A stretch of DNA of 51,625 nt from an uncultured Neisseriaceae bacterium (GTDB lineage Bacteria; Pseudomonadota; Gammaproteobacteria; Burkholderiales; UBA11063): the NCBI GenBank assembly GCA_937952895.1, contig CALFYC010000090.1, positions 1-51,625 on the forward strand, read 5' to 3'. This document shows positions 34,080-41,910 of the stretch, in pieces (the first letter of the stretch is position 1; each line of letters begins with the position of its first letter). The translations under genes and the position numbers were made by a program. The notes under the pieces are model-generated. The model was not told the DNA's origin. It did no database searches and saw nothing but the letters and a program-made list of their open reading frames with translations.

Positions 34080-36449
34080 ATGAAATCGTTTATCAATTAT
34101 GTATTGATATCTTTAGTTATAACTGTATTTTTAAGTGGATGTAATAGTGGAAGCAGTAGTAGTACATCCAACAATCTTCAGCCATCACTTTCTTGGACCA
34201 AACAAGTTGGTGGAACTATCGGTAAAAATACATTTAGTAGTGCGACAAACAATGATTCAAATGGCAATACTTATATAACCGGGTATACAAATGTAGGGAT
34301 TTCTGGACAAACACAAAATGGGAAGATCGATTACTTTATTGCTAAATATAGCGAGAGTGGAACTTTAATTTGGACTAGGCAAGTTGGAGAAAGTGGTGGT
34401 TTTACATTAGCTGAGGGTGTTAGCAATGATTTAAATGGGAATACATATATTACTGGATTTACCACTGTTGGAATTTCTGGTGAATCACAAATTGGCAATA
34501 ATGATTACTTTATTGCTAAATATAGTGAAAGCGGAACTTTAATCTGGACTAGGCAGGTAGGGGTAAGTAATGGAAATATATATTCCCAAGGTATTAGCAC
34601 TGATTCAAATGGCAATAGCTATATAACAGGTGTTACTGACATGGGGATTTCTGGACAAACAAAAATTGGAAATTACGATTACTTTATTGCTAAATATAGC
34701 GAGAGCGGAACTTTAATCTGGACTAGGCAAGTAGGGGCAAATAATGGATATACATTTGGTGCCGGCATTAGCACTGATTCAAACGGCAACCCATATATAA
34801 CAGGTTCTACCAATGTAGGAATTTCTGGACAAATGCAAAATGGGGATTATGACTACTTTATTGCTAAATATGATGCAAACGGTAGTTTAAACTGGACTCG
34901 CCAAGTTGGATCAGGTAATGGAAACACTTATGGTGCTGGCATCAGTACTGATTCAAATGGCAACGCATACATAACAGGTTATACCGATGTAGGAATTTCT
35001 GGACAAACCCAAGTTGGACAAGATGACTACTTTATTGCCAAATATAGCGAAAGTGGTAGTTTAACCTGGACTAAGCAAGTAGGGGCAAGTAATGGATATA
35101 CTTTTAGTAATAGCATTCGCACTGATTTAAGTGGCAATTCCTATGTAACCGGTTCTACCAATGTAGGAATTTCTGGGCAAACAAAAGTTGGACAATATGA
35201 CTACTTTATTGCTAAATATAGTGAAAGTGGTAATCTAATCTGGACTGGCCAAGTTGGGGAAAGCGGTGGATATACTTCTGCTAATGGGGTTAGCACTGAT
35301 TCAGCTGGCAATCCAAATATAGTAGGATATACCGATGTAGGAATTTCTGGTGAATCACTAACTGGACAATCTGATTACTTTATTGCTAAATATAATGCAA
35401 GCGGCAGTTTAAACTGGACTCGCCAAGTAGGTGGCGCAATAGGTGGAAACACATTTTCTTCAGCTATTACAACTGATTCAACAGGCAAAAACTATATTAC
35501 CGGTTCGACTAATGCGGCAATTTCTGGACAAACACAAAATGGGGATTATGACTACTTTATTGCTAAATATAGTGAAAGTGGTGGTCTAATCTGGAGTCGT
35601 CAAATCGGGATAAATGGTGGAAGCACATATAGTAATGGGATTAGCATTGATTCAAGCAATAACAGCTATATTACTGGTTATACCAATGTAGGAATTTCTG
35701 GGCAAACACAAGTTGGACAATATGATTACTTTATTGCTAAATACAGCGAAAGTGGCAATCTAATATGGACTCACCAAGTTGGGGAAAGTGGCGGAATCAC
35801 CTCTGGTTACAGCATTAGCACTGATTCAAATGCTAATATCTATATAACTGGATATACCGATGTAGGGATTTCCGGTGAATCACAAAATGGTAACACAGAT
35901 TATTTTGTTGCCAAATATAGTGAAAGCGGCATCTTAATATGGACTCACCAAGTTGGGGAAAGTGGTGGGAATACATATTCTTATGCTATTACCACAGATT
36001 CAAGTAGTAATGCCTATATAACGGGTTCTACAGATGTGGGGATTTCCGGGCAATCACAAGTTGGAGATTATGACTACTTTATTGCGAAATATAGTGAAAG
36101 TGGTGGTCTAATATGGAGTCGCCAAGTTGGGGAAAGTGGTGGAGATACATATAGTGAAGCTATTCACTCTGATTTAAATGGCAACACTTATATAACTGGT
36201 TCTACCAATGTAGGAATTTCTGGACAAACACAAATTGGCAATTACGACTACTTTATTGCTAAATATAGCAAAAGCGGCACCCTAACTTGGGCCACACAGC
36301 TAGGTGTTGCTGGTGGAGATACATATGGTTCTGCAATTAGCACCGATTCAAATAATAATATTTACATAGATGGCTCTACCAATCTAGGAGTCTCTGGCCA
36401 AAAGCAGATTGGACAATCTGATTACTTTATTGCCAAATATGTAGAATAA
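34080..36449 (+). CDS. SBBP-repeat beta-propeller lipoprotein, 13 repeats
   Basis: A 789-aa exported protein. The leader ends VFLSGC, a lipobox, followed by a Ser-rich linker. The rest is 13 near-identical repeats of about 58 residues built on W(T/S)RQVG, GNxYITGxT, VGISGQ and DYFIAKYSESG. This is the SBBP (beta-propeller) repeat described in secreted bacterial proteins. A 13-repeat array could fold as two propellers. There is no catalytic domain, so binding, adhesion or a surface role is likely. The ATG at 34080 is chosen; an ATG at 34070 is out of frame. A strong extended -10 promoter lies just upstream. Repeats agree closely at DNA level as well as protein level. Confidence 0.85.
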   Translation: MKSFINYVLISLVITVFLSGCNSGSSSSTSNNLQPSLSWTKQVGGTIGKNTFSSATNNDSNGNTYITGYTNVGISGQTQNGKIDYFIAKYSESGTLIWTRQVGESGGFTLAEGVSNDLNGNTYITGFTTVGISGESQIGNNDYFIAKYSESGTLIWTRQVGVSNGNIYSQGISTDSNGNSYITGVTDMGISGQTKIGNYDYFIAKYSESGTLIWTRQVGANNGYTFGAGISTDSNGNPYITGSTNVGISGQMQNGDYDYFIAKYDANGSLNWTRQVGSGNGNTYGAGISTDSNGNAYITGYTDVGISGQTQVGQDDYFIAKYSESGSLTWTKQVGASNGYTFSNSIRTDLSGNSYVTGSTNVGISGQTKVGQYDYFIAKYSESGNLIWTGQVGESGGYTSANGVSTDSAGNPNIVGYTDVGISGESLTGQSDYFIAKYNASGSLNWTRQVGGAIGGNTFSSAITTDSTGKNYITGSTNAAISGQTQNGDYDYFIAKYSESGGLIWSRQIGINGGSTYSNGISIDSSNNSYITGYTNVGISGQTQVGQYDYFIAKYSESGNLIWTHQVGESGGITSGYSISTDSNANIYITGYTDVGISGESQNGNTDYFVAKYSESGILIWTHQVGESGGNTYSYAITTDSSSNAYITGSTDVGISGQSQVGDYDYFIAKYSESGGLIWSRQVGESGGDTYSEAIHSDLNGNTYITGSTNVGISGQTQIGNYDYFIAKYSKSGTLTWATQLGVAGGDTYGSAISTDSNNNIYIDGSTNLGVSGQKQIGQSDYFIAKYVE
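34194..36440 (+). repeat. Tandem coding repeat, about 174 bp x 13
   Basis: The block coding for GISGQ and DYFIAKYSESG recurs about every 174-175 bp, for example near 34328, 34503, 34678 and 34852, with long stretches of identical bases. This suggests recent tandem duplication or gene conversion inside the SBBP gene. Copy number could vary between strains and could collapse in short-read assembly. Confidence 0.85.
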
Positions 36450-36841
36450 AAATTGAAATAAAACATAAAGATAATTCTTTTATCGATTAATTTATGAATA
36501 TTTGAATTAGAATTTGAAAATCAGTATTTTTTAAATTTTATAATTGTCAAAATAAAATTTTAATAGATATAATGTTTTGTTTGATTCATTTATAAAGAAA
36601 GTTTCACGAAATTATTTTAGGCCTGAGACTTCCTTTAATTAACAATAAGAACGTCGCTTCACTTTCCAATCTGAGTAAATATTTATGTGATTATCAATCC
36701 TTTTTATTCACTAATTCATGTTTTAGTAAAAACTTTATTCCACTTACTAGTTAATTATATCATAAAATTTTAAAGCATACTTCCTAAATATTTAGGGGAT
36801 AGAATTATCATAGACAATTAGACTAAATAATGGGGATAATA
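36450..36841. other. Intergenic region with a 14-bp palindrome
   Basis: About 390 bp without a gene. It contains a perfect palindrome CCTAAATATTTAGG at 36783-36796, about 60 bp upstream of the promoter for the two secreted-protein genes, a position suitable for an operator. No terminator for the SBBP gene is evident and no RNA gene is seen. Confidence 0.4.
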
Positions 36842-36869
36842 TTGATTATATAAGAGAATTTTATATAAA
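36842..36869 (+). promoter_or_regulatory. Candidate promoter of the paired four-cysteine genes
   Basis: TTGATT (36842-36847), a 16-bp spacer and TATAAA (36864-36869). Start near 36876. AGAGGT precedes the ATG at 36902. Confidence 0.45.
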
Positions 36870-36901
36870 AATAATATTAATCAGTTATTTAGAGGTTAAA
36901 A

Positions 36902-37378
36902 ATGAAAAAATCTATAAGTACTTTTAAGAAAAATAGCTTTTTGCTCATAATATCAGTATTAGTAAATTCACCAATTTTAAGTTACGCCACTTGTGATACA
37001 AATGTTTATAATTCAACTAATCAATCATTTAATTTATTAGTTAACTCTACATATGGCGATATATACTTTACGAACATTAACCCAAGTCAATGTCCAGATA
37101 GTAAAATAAAACATGGAAAACCTGTAAATGGGCCATGTACCTTAAAGCCAAATGATCTTATCGTCCTAAGCTATACAACCACAGGTGATAATATTTATGG
37201 CGATATGTTTATTACAGACTCATCTAATCAAACTATAAGAATACCGTATTCTAATAATAAACATGGAGATTGCCCAAAATTATTGGATACTGATCCACAA
37301 AATACAAATTTTAACTTTAATTTAAATTACCCCAATGATGGTTTCTTTGTAATTGAATCTACTTTTGGAGACAAATAA
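36902..37378 (+). CDS. Secreted four-cysteine protein, unrecognised family (copy 2)
   Basis: A 158-aa exported protein of unknown function with a signal peptide (MKKSISTFKKNSFLLIISVL and following, cleavage after SYA). The mature protein has four cysteines: ATC, SQC, GPC, GDC. It shares with copies 1 and 3 the sequence CDTNVYNST, GDIYF, INPSQCP, VNGPC, SYTTT, PYSNN, HGDCPK. The match to copy 3 is closer (INPSQCP against IDPKQCP; NNKHGDCPK against NNGHGSCPK). The stop codon is one base before the start of copy 3, so the two are cotranscribed and were probably formed by tandem duplication. Confidence 0.75.
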   Translation: MKKSISTFKKNSFLLIISVLVNSPILSYATCDTNVYNSTNQSFNLLVNSTYGDIYFTNINPSQCPDSKIKHGKPVNGPCTLKPNDLIVLSYTTTGDNIYGDMFITDSSNQTIRIPYSNNKHGDCPKLLDTDPQNTNFNFNLNYPNDGFFVIESTFGDK

Positions 37379-37379
37379 G

Positions 37380-37841
37380 ATGAATATTAAAAACTATACT
37401 CATAATTTTTACAAACACATAACCCTATTTTTATTATTGATAGCAATTAATATTGCACACAAGGTTAATGCAACATGTAATGCTGGCATTTATAACACCT
37501 CTAGTTCACCTTTTCTAGTTCAGTTTACACCAGATGATTATGATGGTGATGTTTATTTTATAAATATTGATCCGAAACAATGTCCCGGTGGTTCAAGTGA
37601 AGGTGGTAAAATAGAAAATGTTCCATGCATAATTTATCCTCATCAGGTAGTTAAAATTGATTATACAACTCATGCCGATAGTATGGATGGGGTGTTACAT
37701 ATAACAAATATGACTAATGAATCTGCAGTTAACATAATGTATGGCAATAATGGTCATGGCTCATGTCCTAAATTTGACACAATTCCTAACTATATCGTTA
37801 AAGATAGTCCAAGTGATGGATTCTTAACAATTAAAGATTAA
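37380..37841 (+). CDS. Secreted four-cysteine protein, unrecognised family (copy 3)
   Basis: A 153-aa exported protein. The start is the ATG at 37380: GGAG is 9 nt upstream, and it follows the previous stop by one base; the earlier in-frame start at 37353 would overlap the preceding gene and spoil the signal peptide. The leader ends near NAHKVNA-type small residues (IAHKVNA) before TCNAGIYN. Four cysteines (ATC, KQC, VPC, GSC) sit at the same places as in copies 1 and 2. Shared blocks are GDVYFINIDP, DYTTH, MYGNNGHGSCPK. Function unknown. A strong terminator follows. Confidence 0.75.
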   Translation: MNIKNYTHNFYKHITLFLLLIAINIAHKVNATCNAGIYNTSSSPFLVQFTPDDYDGDVYFINIDPKQCPGGSSEGGKIENVPCIIYPHQVVKIDYTTHADSMDGVLHITNMTNESAVNIMYGNNGHGSCPKFDTIPNYIVKDSPSDGFLTIKD

Positions 37842-37859
37842 CTTTATATAAATAAATTT

Positions 37860-37891
37860 AGAGGCATAACAAATTTTATTATGCCTCTTTT
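37860..37891 (+). terminator. Intrinsic terminator after the paired secreted-protein genes
   Basis: AGAGGCATAA (37860-37869) pairs with TTATGCCTCT (37879-37888) perfectly over a 9-nt loop, followed by TTT and a T/A tract. It begins 18 bp after the stop codon. Confidence 0.9.
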
Positions 37892-37994
37892 ATATATTAT
37901 CGTGTTATAAATACCTAGGTAGATAAAATATGCTTAACAAAATATCTCTTGAATATAATAATTTTGCTAATATTAAAATAGTTATGATTAACCA

Positions 37995-38897
37995 TTAAAA
38001 AGAATTTGCTTTACTTTCAGTACCAATTTTAGCTAAATATTCATGTGCCTTAAGACAACCATTTTTATCAGCTAATTTAAACCATGTTTTAGCAGATTCA
38101 TAGTTTTTAGTAACACCTAAACCATAAAAATAAAACATACCAACATTACATTGTGCTGTCGCATCCCCTTTAGTTGCTGCTAAAATATACCAATTTAATG
38201 ATTGTTTATAATCTTGAGTAATACCTTTACCTTCAGAATAGATTACACCTAAATTATTCATAGCATATACATTACCCAATTTAGCAGCTTTTGAGTAATT
38301 ATCAATGGCCTTAGCATAATCAACTGGACTACCTAACCCATTTTGATACATATAACCTAAATTAAAGTAACCTTCTGCATTTTCATTACTAGCGGCTTGA
38401 GTAAATAATTTGATTGCCTCTGGATAATCTGGTTGTCCACTAACCCCATCACGATAGATTAAGCCCAAATAGTTCATAGCATCAACATTATTAAGATCAA
38501 CTGCTTTTTTATACCAATTAATTGCTTTATAGATATTTTTAGGAACACCAGTGCCTGAACCATACATATTACCAAGTGTAAGCATTGCCCTTGCTTCACC
38601 TTTATTTGCTGCATCTTTAAAGTATTTAACTGATTTTTGATAATTATGCTTTAAAAAATAGCTTTTTCCAAGATAAAGAGATACTTTACTATCTTTAGAT
38701 TCAGTATTAATTTTTTCGCCTAATTTAATAGCTTTATCATAATCTTTTTGCTCAACATAAGATTCTATTTTAGCTACATTTTTATTAATAGGTGCGCTTG
38801 CATTAGTGGCATCGACTGGAGATGATGCATCTAATGGATCAGCCATTACACTATTAATTAATAAAGATCCACAAAGAATATAAAATATTTTTTTCAT
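37995..38897 (-). CDS. Periplasmic Sel1-repeat protein
   Basis: A 300-aa exported protein with signal peptide MKKIFYILCGSLLINSVMA (cleavage before DPLD). After a short linker there is a TPR-like segment (about 40-90), then five Sel1-like repeats (about 90-290) of the form A-x-LGxMYxxGxGVxxDYxKAxxWYxKAA, for example AMLTLGNMYGSGTGVPKN and AMNNLGVIYSEGKGITQD. Such proteins act as scaffolds for protein-protein contacts. It starts 18 bp after the nuoN stop on the same strand, so it is likely the last gene of the nuo transcript. A role in complex I assembly is conceivable but not shown by the sequence. Confidence 0.85.
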   Translation of the reverse strand: MKKIFYILCGSLLINSVMADPLDASSPVDATNASAPINKNVAKIESYVEQKDYDKAIKLGEKINTESKDSKVSLYLGKSYFLKHNYQKSVKYFKDAANKGEARAMLTLGNMYGSGTGVPKNIYKAINWYKKAVDLNNVDAMNYLGLIYRDGVSGQPDYPEAIKLFTQAASNENAEGYFNLGYMYQNGLGSPVDYAKAIDNYSKAAKLGNVYAMNNLGVIYSEGKGITQDYKQSLNWYILAATKGDATAQCNVGMFYFYGLGVTKNYESAKTWFKLADKNGCLKAHEYLAKIGTESKANSF

Positions 38898-38915
38898 AGT
38901 AATAATCTTTAAAGG

Positions 38916-40361
38916 TTAAAGGTGTAATAATCCTGAACAATATAACATTAAACCACCAGGTAAAATCCCTAACAATATAATAAGTAGACCATTCAAGAAT
39001 AATACTGAACGGCCAAATATAGAAGTATTTGATAGTACTAATTCATTACTACCATCATCAAAGTACATTACCTTTACTACACGTAAATAAAAGAATGCCC
39101 CAATTAAGGACATAACTACCGCAAACACTGCGGTTCTTACATAGCCAATTTCAATTAATGCTTCTAAAATCTTAAATTTAGCATAAAAACCAACTAATGG
39201 TGGTATTCCAGCAAAAGAAAACATTACAACTGCAAATATACCAGCATAAATTGGATGGTTTTTATTTAAGCCACGTAAATCAGCGATTGTTTCACACTCA
39301 TAATTATCTTTAGATAAAAGTAATAATACGCCAAATCCAGCTAATGCAGTTATAACATAAGTTACCATATAAAAAATACATGCCGATAATCCATTAATAC
39401 TTGTTGTCATTAAACCAAAAGCTATAAAGCCCATATTAGCAACCGTTGAATAACCAAGCATACGCTTAATATTAGTTTGTGCAATTGCTACAATATTTCC
39501 TACAAATAAAGATAAAAACCCACCAATTGCCAGCATTACTGACCAATCTGAGTGAAGCTGTAATAGACCAAAATATAAAAAGCGAATTACGAAGATTAAG
39601 CCTGCCAATTTAACTATCGAACCAATTACTGTAGTTACTGCTAAAGATGATCCTTCATATACATCAGGCACCCACATATGAAATGGTACAATTCCTAATT
39701 TAAACAATAAGCCAGCAACAATAAATACTAAGCCAAAGACTAAAATGGCATTATTATCCACTGCAATTGGGCTTTGTAATGCAACGGCCACCTGATCTAG
39801 CTGTAACATACCACCAGTTGCACCATAGATAAATGAAATACCATAAAGTAATATTCCAGAAGCTAATGCACCTAAAATAAAAAATTTCATCGCTGATTCT
39901 GTTGCTTTAATATTATCGCGATCAAGTGCAATTAATCCATATAAAGATAATGATAATAATTCAAGTCCAACATATAAGGTAAGTAAATTAATTGATGAAA
40001 TCATAACTAGCATACCCAATACAGCGAATAAAAACACTGCGTAAAATTCACCTTTCAATAGTTTTTTATCATTAATATATTGACGTGAGTAAATCACAAT
40101 GATTAAACTGAATATATAAGTAAGCAGCTTACTACTTTGTGCAATATTATCTAAAATAAACATATTATTAAATGTTAGGGTTGGTGTTCCATTATAAACC
40201 AATATTTGAATTATGTAAGCTACAATTAAAGTTATTACAGTTAATACTGTATTTACAGTTTTTTTAGTCTCACCAACAAATGCATCCACCAGCAGCATCA
40301 ATATGATCATCGCTACAATAAAAATTTCTGGCAGCGCTGGGAGCAAATTTATATTCATCAT
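38916..40361 (-). CDS. nuoN: NADH-quinone oxidoreductase subunit N
   Basis: A 481-aa antiporter-like membrane subunit of respiratory complex I, with about 14 hydrophobic helices. The conserved core LYVGLELLSLSLYGLIAL contains the essential TM5 Glu; GLLFKLGIVPFHMWVPDVYEGSSLAVTT has the TM7-8 Lys and broken-helix region, and MLGYSTVANMGFIAFG the later Lys helix. Length equals typical bacterial NuoN. The start may be either of two adjacent ATGs; AAGG is upstream. Placed last among the nuo genes, as usual. Confidence 0.96.
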   Translation of the reverse strand: MMNINLLPALPEIFIVAMIILMLLVDAFVGETKKTVNTVLTVITLIVAYIIQILVYNGTPTLTFNNMFILDNIAQSSKLLTYIFSLIIVIYSRQYINDKKLLKGEFYAVFLFAVLGMLVMISSINLLTLYVGLELLSLSLYGLIALDRDNIKATESAMKFFILGALASGILLYGISFIYGATGGMLQLDQVAVALQSPIAVDNNAILVFGLVFIVAGLLFKLGIVPFHMWVPDVYEGSSLAVTTVIGSIVKLAGLIFVIRFLYFGLLQLHSDWSVMLAIGGFLSLFVGNIVAIAQTNIKRMLGYSTVANMGFIAFGLMTTSINGLSACIFYMVTYVITALAGFGVLLLLSKDNYECETIADLRGLNKNHPIYAGIFAVVMFSFAGIPPLVGFYAKFKILEALIEIGYVRTAVFAVVMSLIGAFFYLRVVKVMYFDDGSNELVLSNTSIFGRSVLFLNGLLIILLGILPGGLMLYCSGLLHL

Positions 40362-40401
40362 TATCTTACCTTGTAAAAACCTTTTGCCTATTAATTTCTT
40401 A

Positions 40402-41895
40402 TTAATGAGGCATTATTTTAGTATTCGCAAAATTATTAATTAAATCATGGACACTTACTTGGATTTTAGCTACAAATAATTCTGGATATACCCCAACGGC
40501 AATCACAGCAATTCCAAGTAGAGCTAAAATTATAAACTCTCTTACATCAATATCCGTCATTTCAGCAACATGATTATTTGAAATCTCACCAAAAATTACG
40601 CGTTTATACATCCAAAGTGTGTATGCTGCACCTAAAATCAGAGTGAAAGCTGCAAAAAACGCATATATGTAATTAATTTGTAATACACCCATAATTACCA
40701 TAAATTCACCAACAAACCCTGAAGTTCCTGGTAATCCCGAATTAGCCATCGCAAATAACATAAAAAATGCAGCAAAAATAGGCATTTTAGTCGCAACCCC
40801 ACCATAATCAGCAATATTTCTTGAATGGACACGGTCATACATAATACCAATAGACATAAACATCGCAGCAGATACAAATCCATGAGATAGCATTTGCACA
40901 ATTGCCCCTTCGACTGCCCATGGATTTAATACATTACCATAAAACATAAAACATCCAAGAGTAACAAAACCCATATGTGAAATTGATGAATAAGCAACTA
41001 ATTTTTTCATATCCTTTTGCACAATTGCAACTAAACCTATGTATACAATTGCAATTAATGATAATGTAATCATTACATGAGCTAACATCCTTGAAGCATC
41101 TGGCACAATTGGTAGAATAAAGCGTAAAAATCCATAACCACCAATCTTAAGTGTAATTGCAGCTAATACCATAGATCCACCGGTTGGTGCTTCTGGATGT
41201 GCATCTGGTAACCAAGTATGTAATGGCCACATTGGAACTTTTACCGCAAAGGATAAGAAAAATGCAATAAAAATTAATATCTGAGGTAACATTTGTAATG
41301 GAGTTTTATAATATTGAAAAATTTCAAAACTATTATTACTTACATTAAATAAGTAAATTAAAGCAACCAACATTAACAATGAACCAAGTAAAGTATATAA
41401 GAAAAATTTAATTGCTGCATACACACGATTGGAACTACCCCAAATGCCAATAATTAAATACATTGGAATTAACATAGCTTCAAAAAACACATAAAATAGG
41501 ATTGCATCAAGTGCACAGAATGACCCTGAGATAAAACCAGTCATTACTAAAAACATACTATTATAAAGCGCAACCTTACGTGTAATAATTTTCCAACCAG
41601 CCAAAATCACTAAGAATGTAATAAAATTATTTAGTAATACAAATGGCATAGAAATACCATCAACACCCAGATGGTATTGGATGTTAAGGCTTGAAATCCA
41701 AGGCATTAATTCTTCAAATTGTATTCCTGAATGATTTACATCAAATTGTAAATATAAAATTATTGAGAAAATTAATGCTATTAATGAACCTAATAGGGCT
41801 AAATATCTTGCAAGGCAATCATTTTTATGTGCAAACAATACAATAATACCTGCAACTATTGGGCTCCATACCGTTAAACTTAACAAATAATGCAT
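40402..41895 (-). CDS. nuoM: NADH-quinone oxidoreductase subunit M
   Basis: A 497-aa antiporter-like proton-pumping subunit of complex I. Signatures are LGVDGISMPFVLLNNFITFL near the N-terminus, FYVFFEAMLIPMYLIIGIWG with the key Glu, VKVPMWPLHTWLPDAHPEAPTGGSMVLA (TM7-8), and KKLVAYSSISHMGFVTLG. Length normal. It lies 15 bp downstream of nuoL and 40 bp upstream of nuoN. Confidence 0.97.
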   Translation of the reverse strand: MHYLLSLTVWSPIVAGIIVLFAHKNDCLARYLALLGSLIALIFSIILYLQFDVNHSGIQFEELMPWISSLNIQYHLGVDGISMPFVLLNNFITFLVILAGWKIITRKVALYNSMFLVMTGFISGSFCALDAILFYVFFEAMLIPMYLIIGIWGSSNRVYAAIKFFLYTLLGSLLMLVALIYLFNVSNNSFEIFQYYKTPLQMLPQILIFIAFFLSFAVKVPMWPLHTWLPDAHPEAPTGGSMVLAAITLKIGGYGFLRFILPIVPDASRMLAHVMITLSLIAIVYIGLVAIVQKDMKKLVAYSSISHMGFVTLGCFMFYGNVLNPWAVEGAIVQMLSHGFVSAAMFMSIGIMYDRVHSRNIADYGGVATKMPIFAAFFMLFAMANSGLPGTSGFVGEFMVIMGVLQINYIYAFFAAFTLILGAAYTLWMYKRVIFGEISNNHVAEMTDIDVREFIILALLGIAVIAVGVYPELFVAKIQVSVHDLINNFANTKIMPH

Positions 41896-41910
41896 AACTG
41901 TACTTATCCT

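Noticed and set aside
34194..36440. CRISPR-like array
   Set aside because: The regular repeats are long, in-frame coding repeats of a beta-propeller protein, with no unique spacers; no CRISPR array or cas gene is in the window.
40695..40901. Short minus-strand frame inside nuoM
   Set aside because: Overlaps nuoM in another frame; no ribosome-binding site and no family resemblance.
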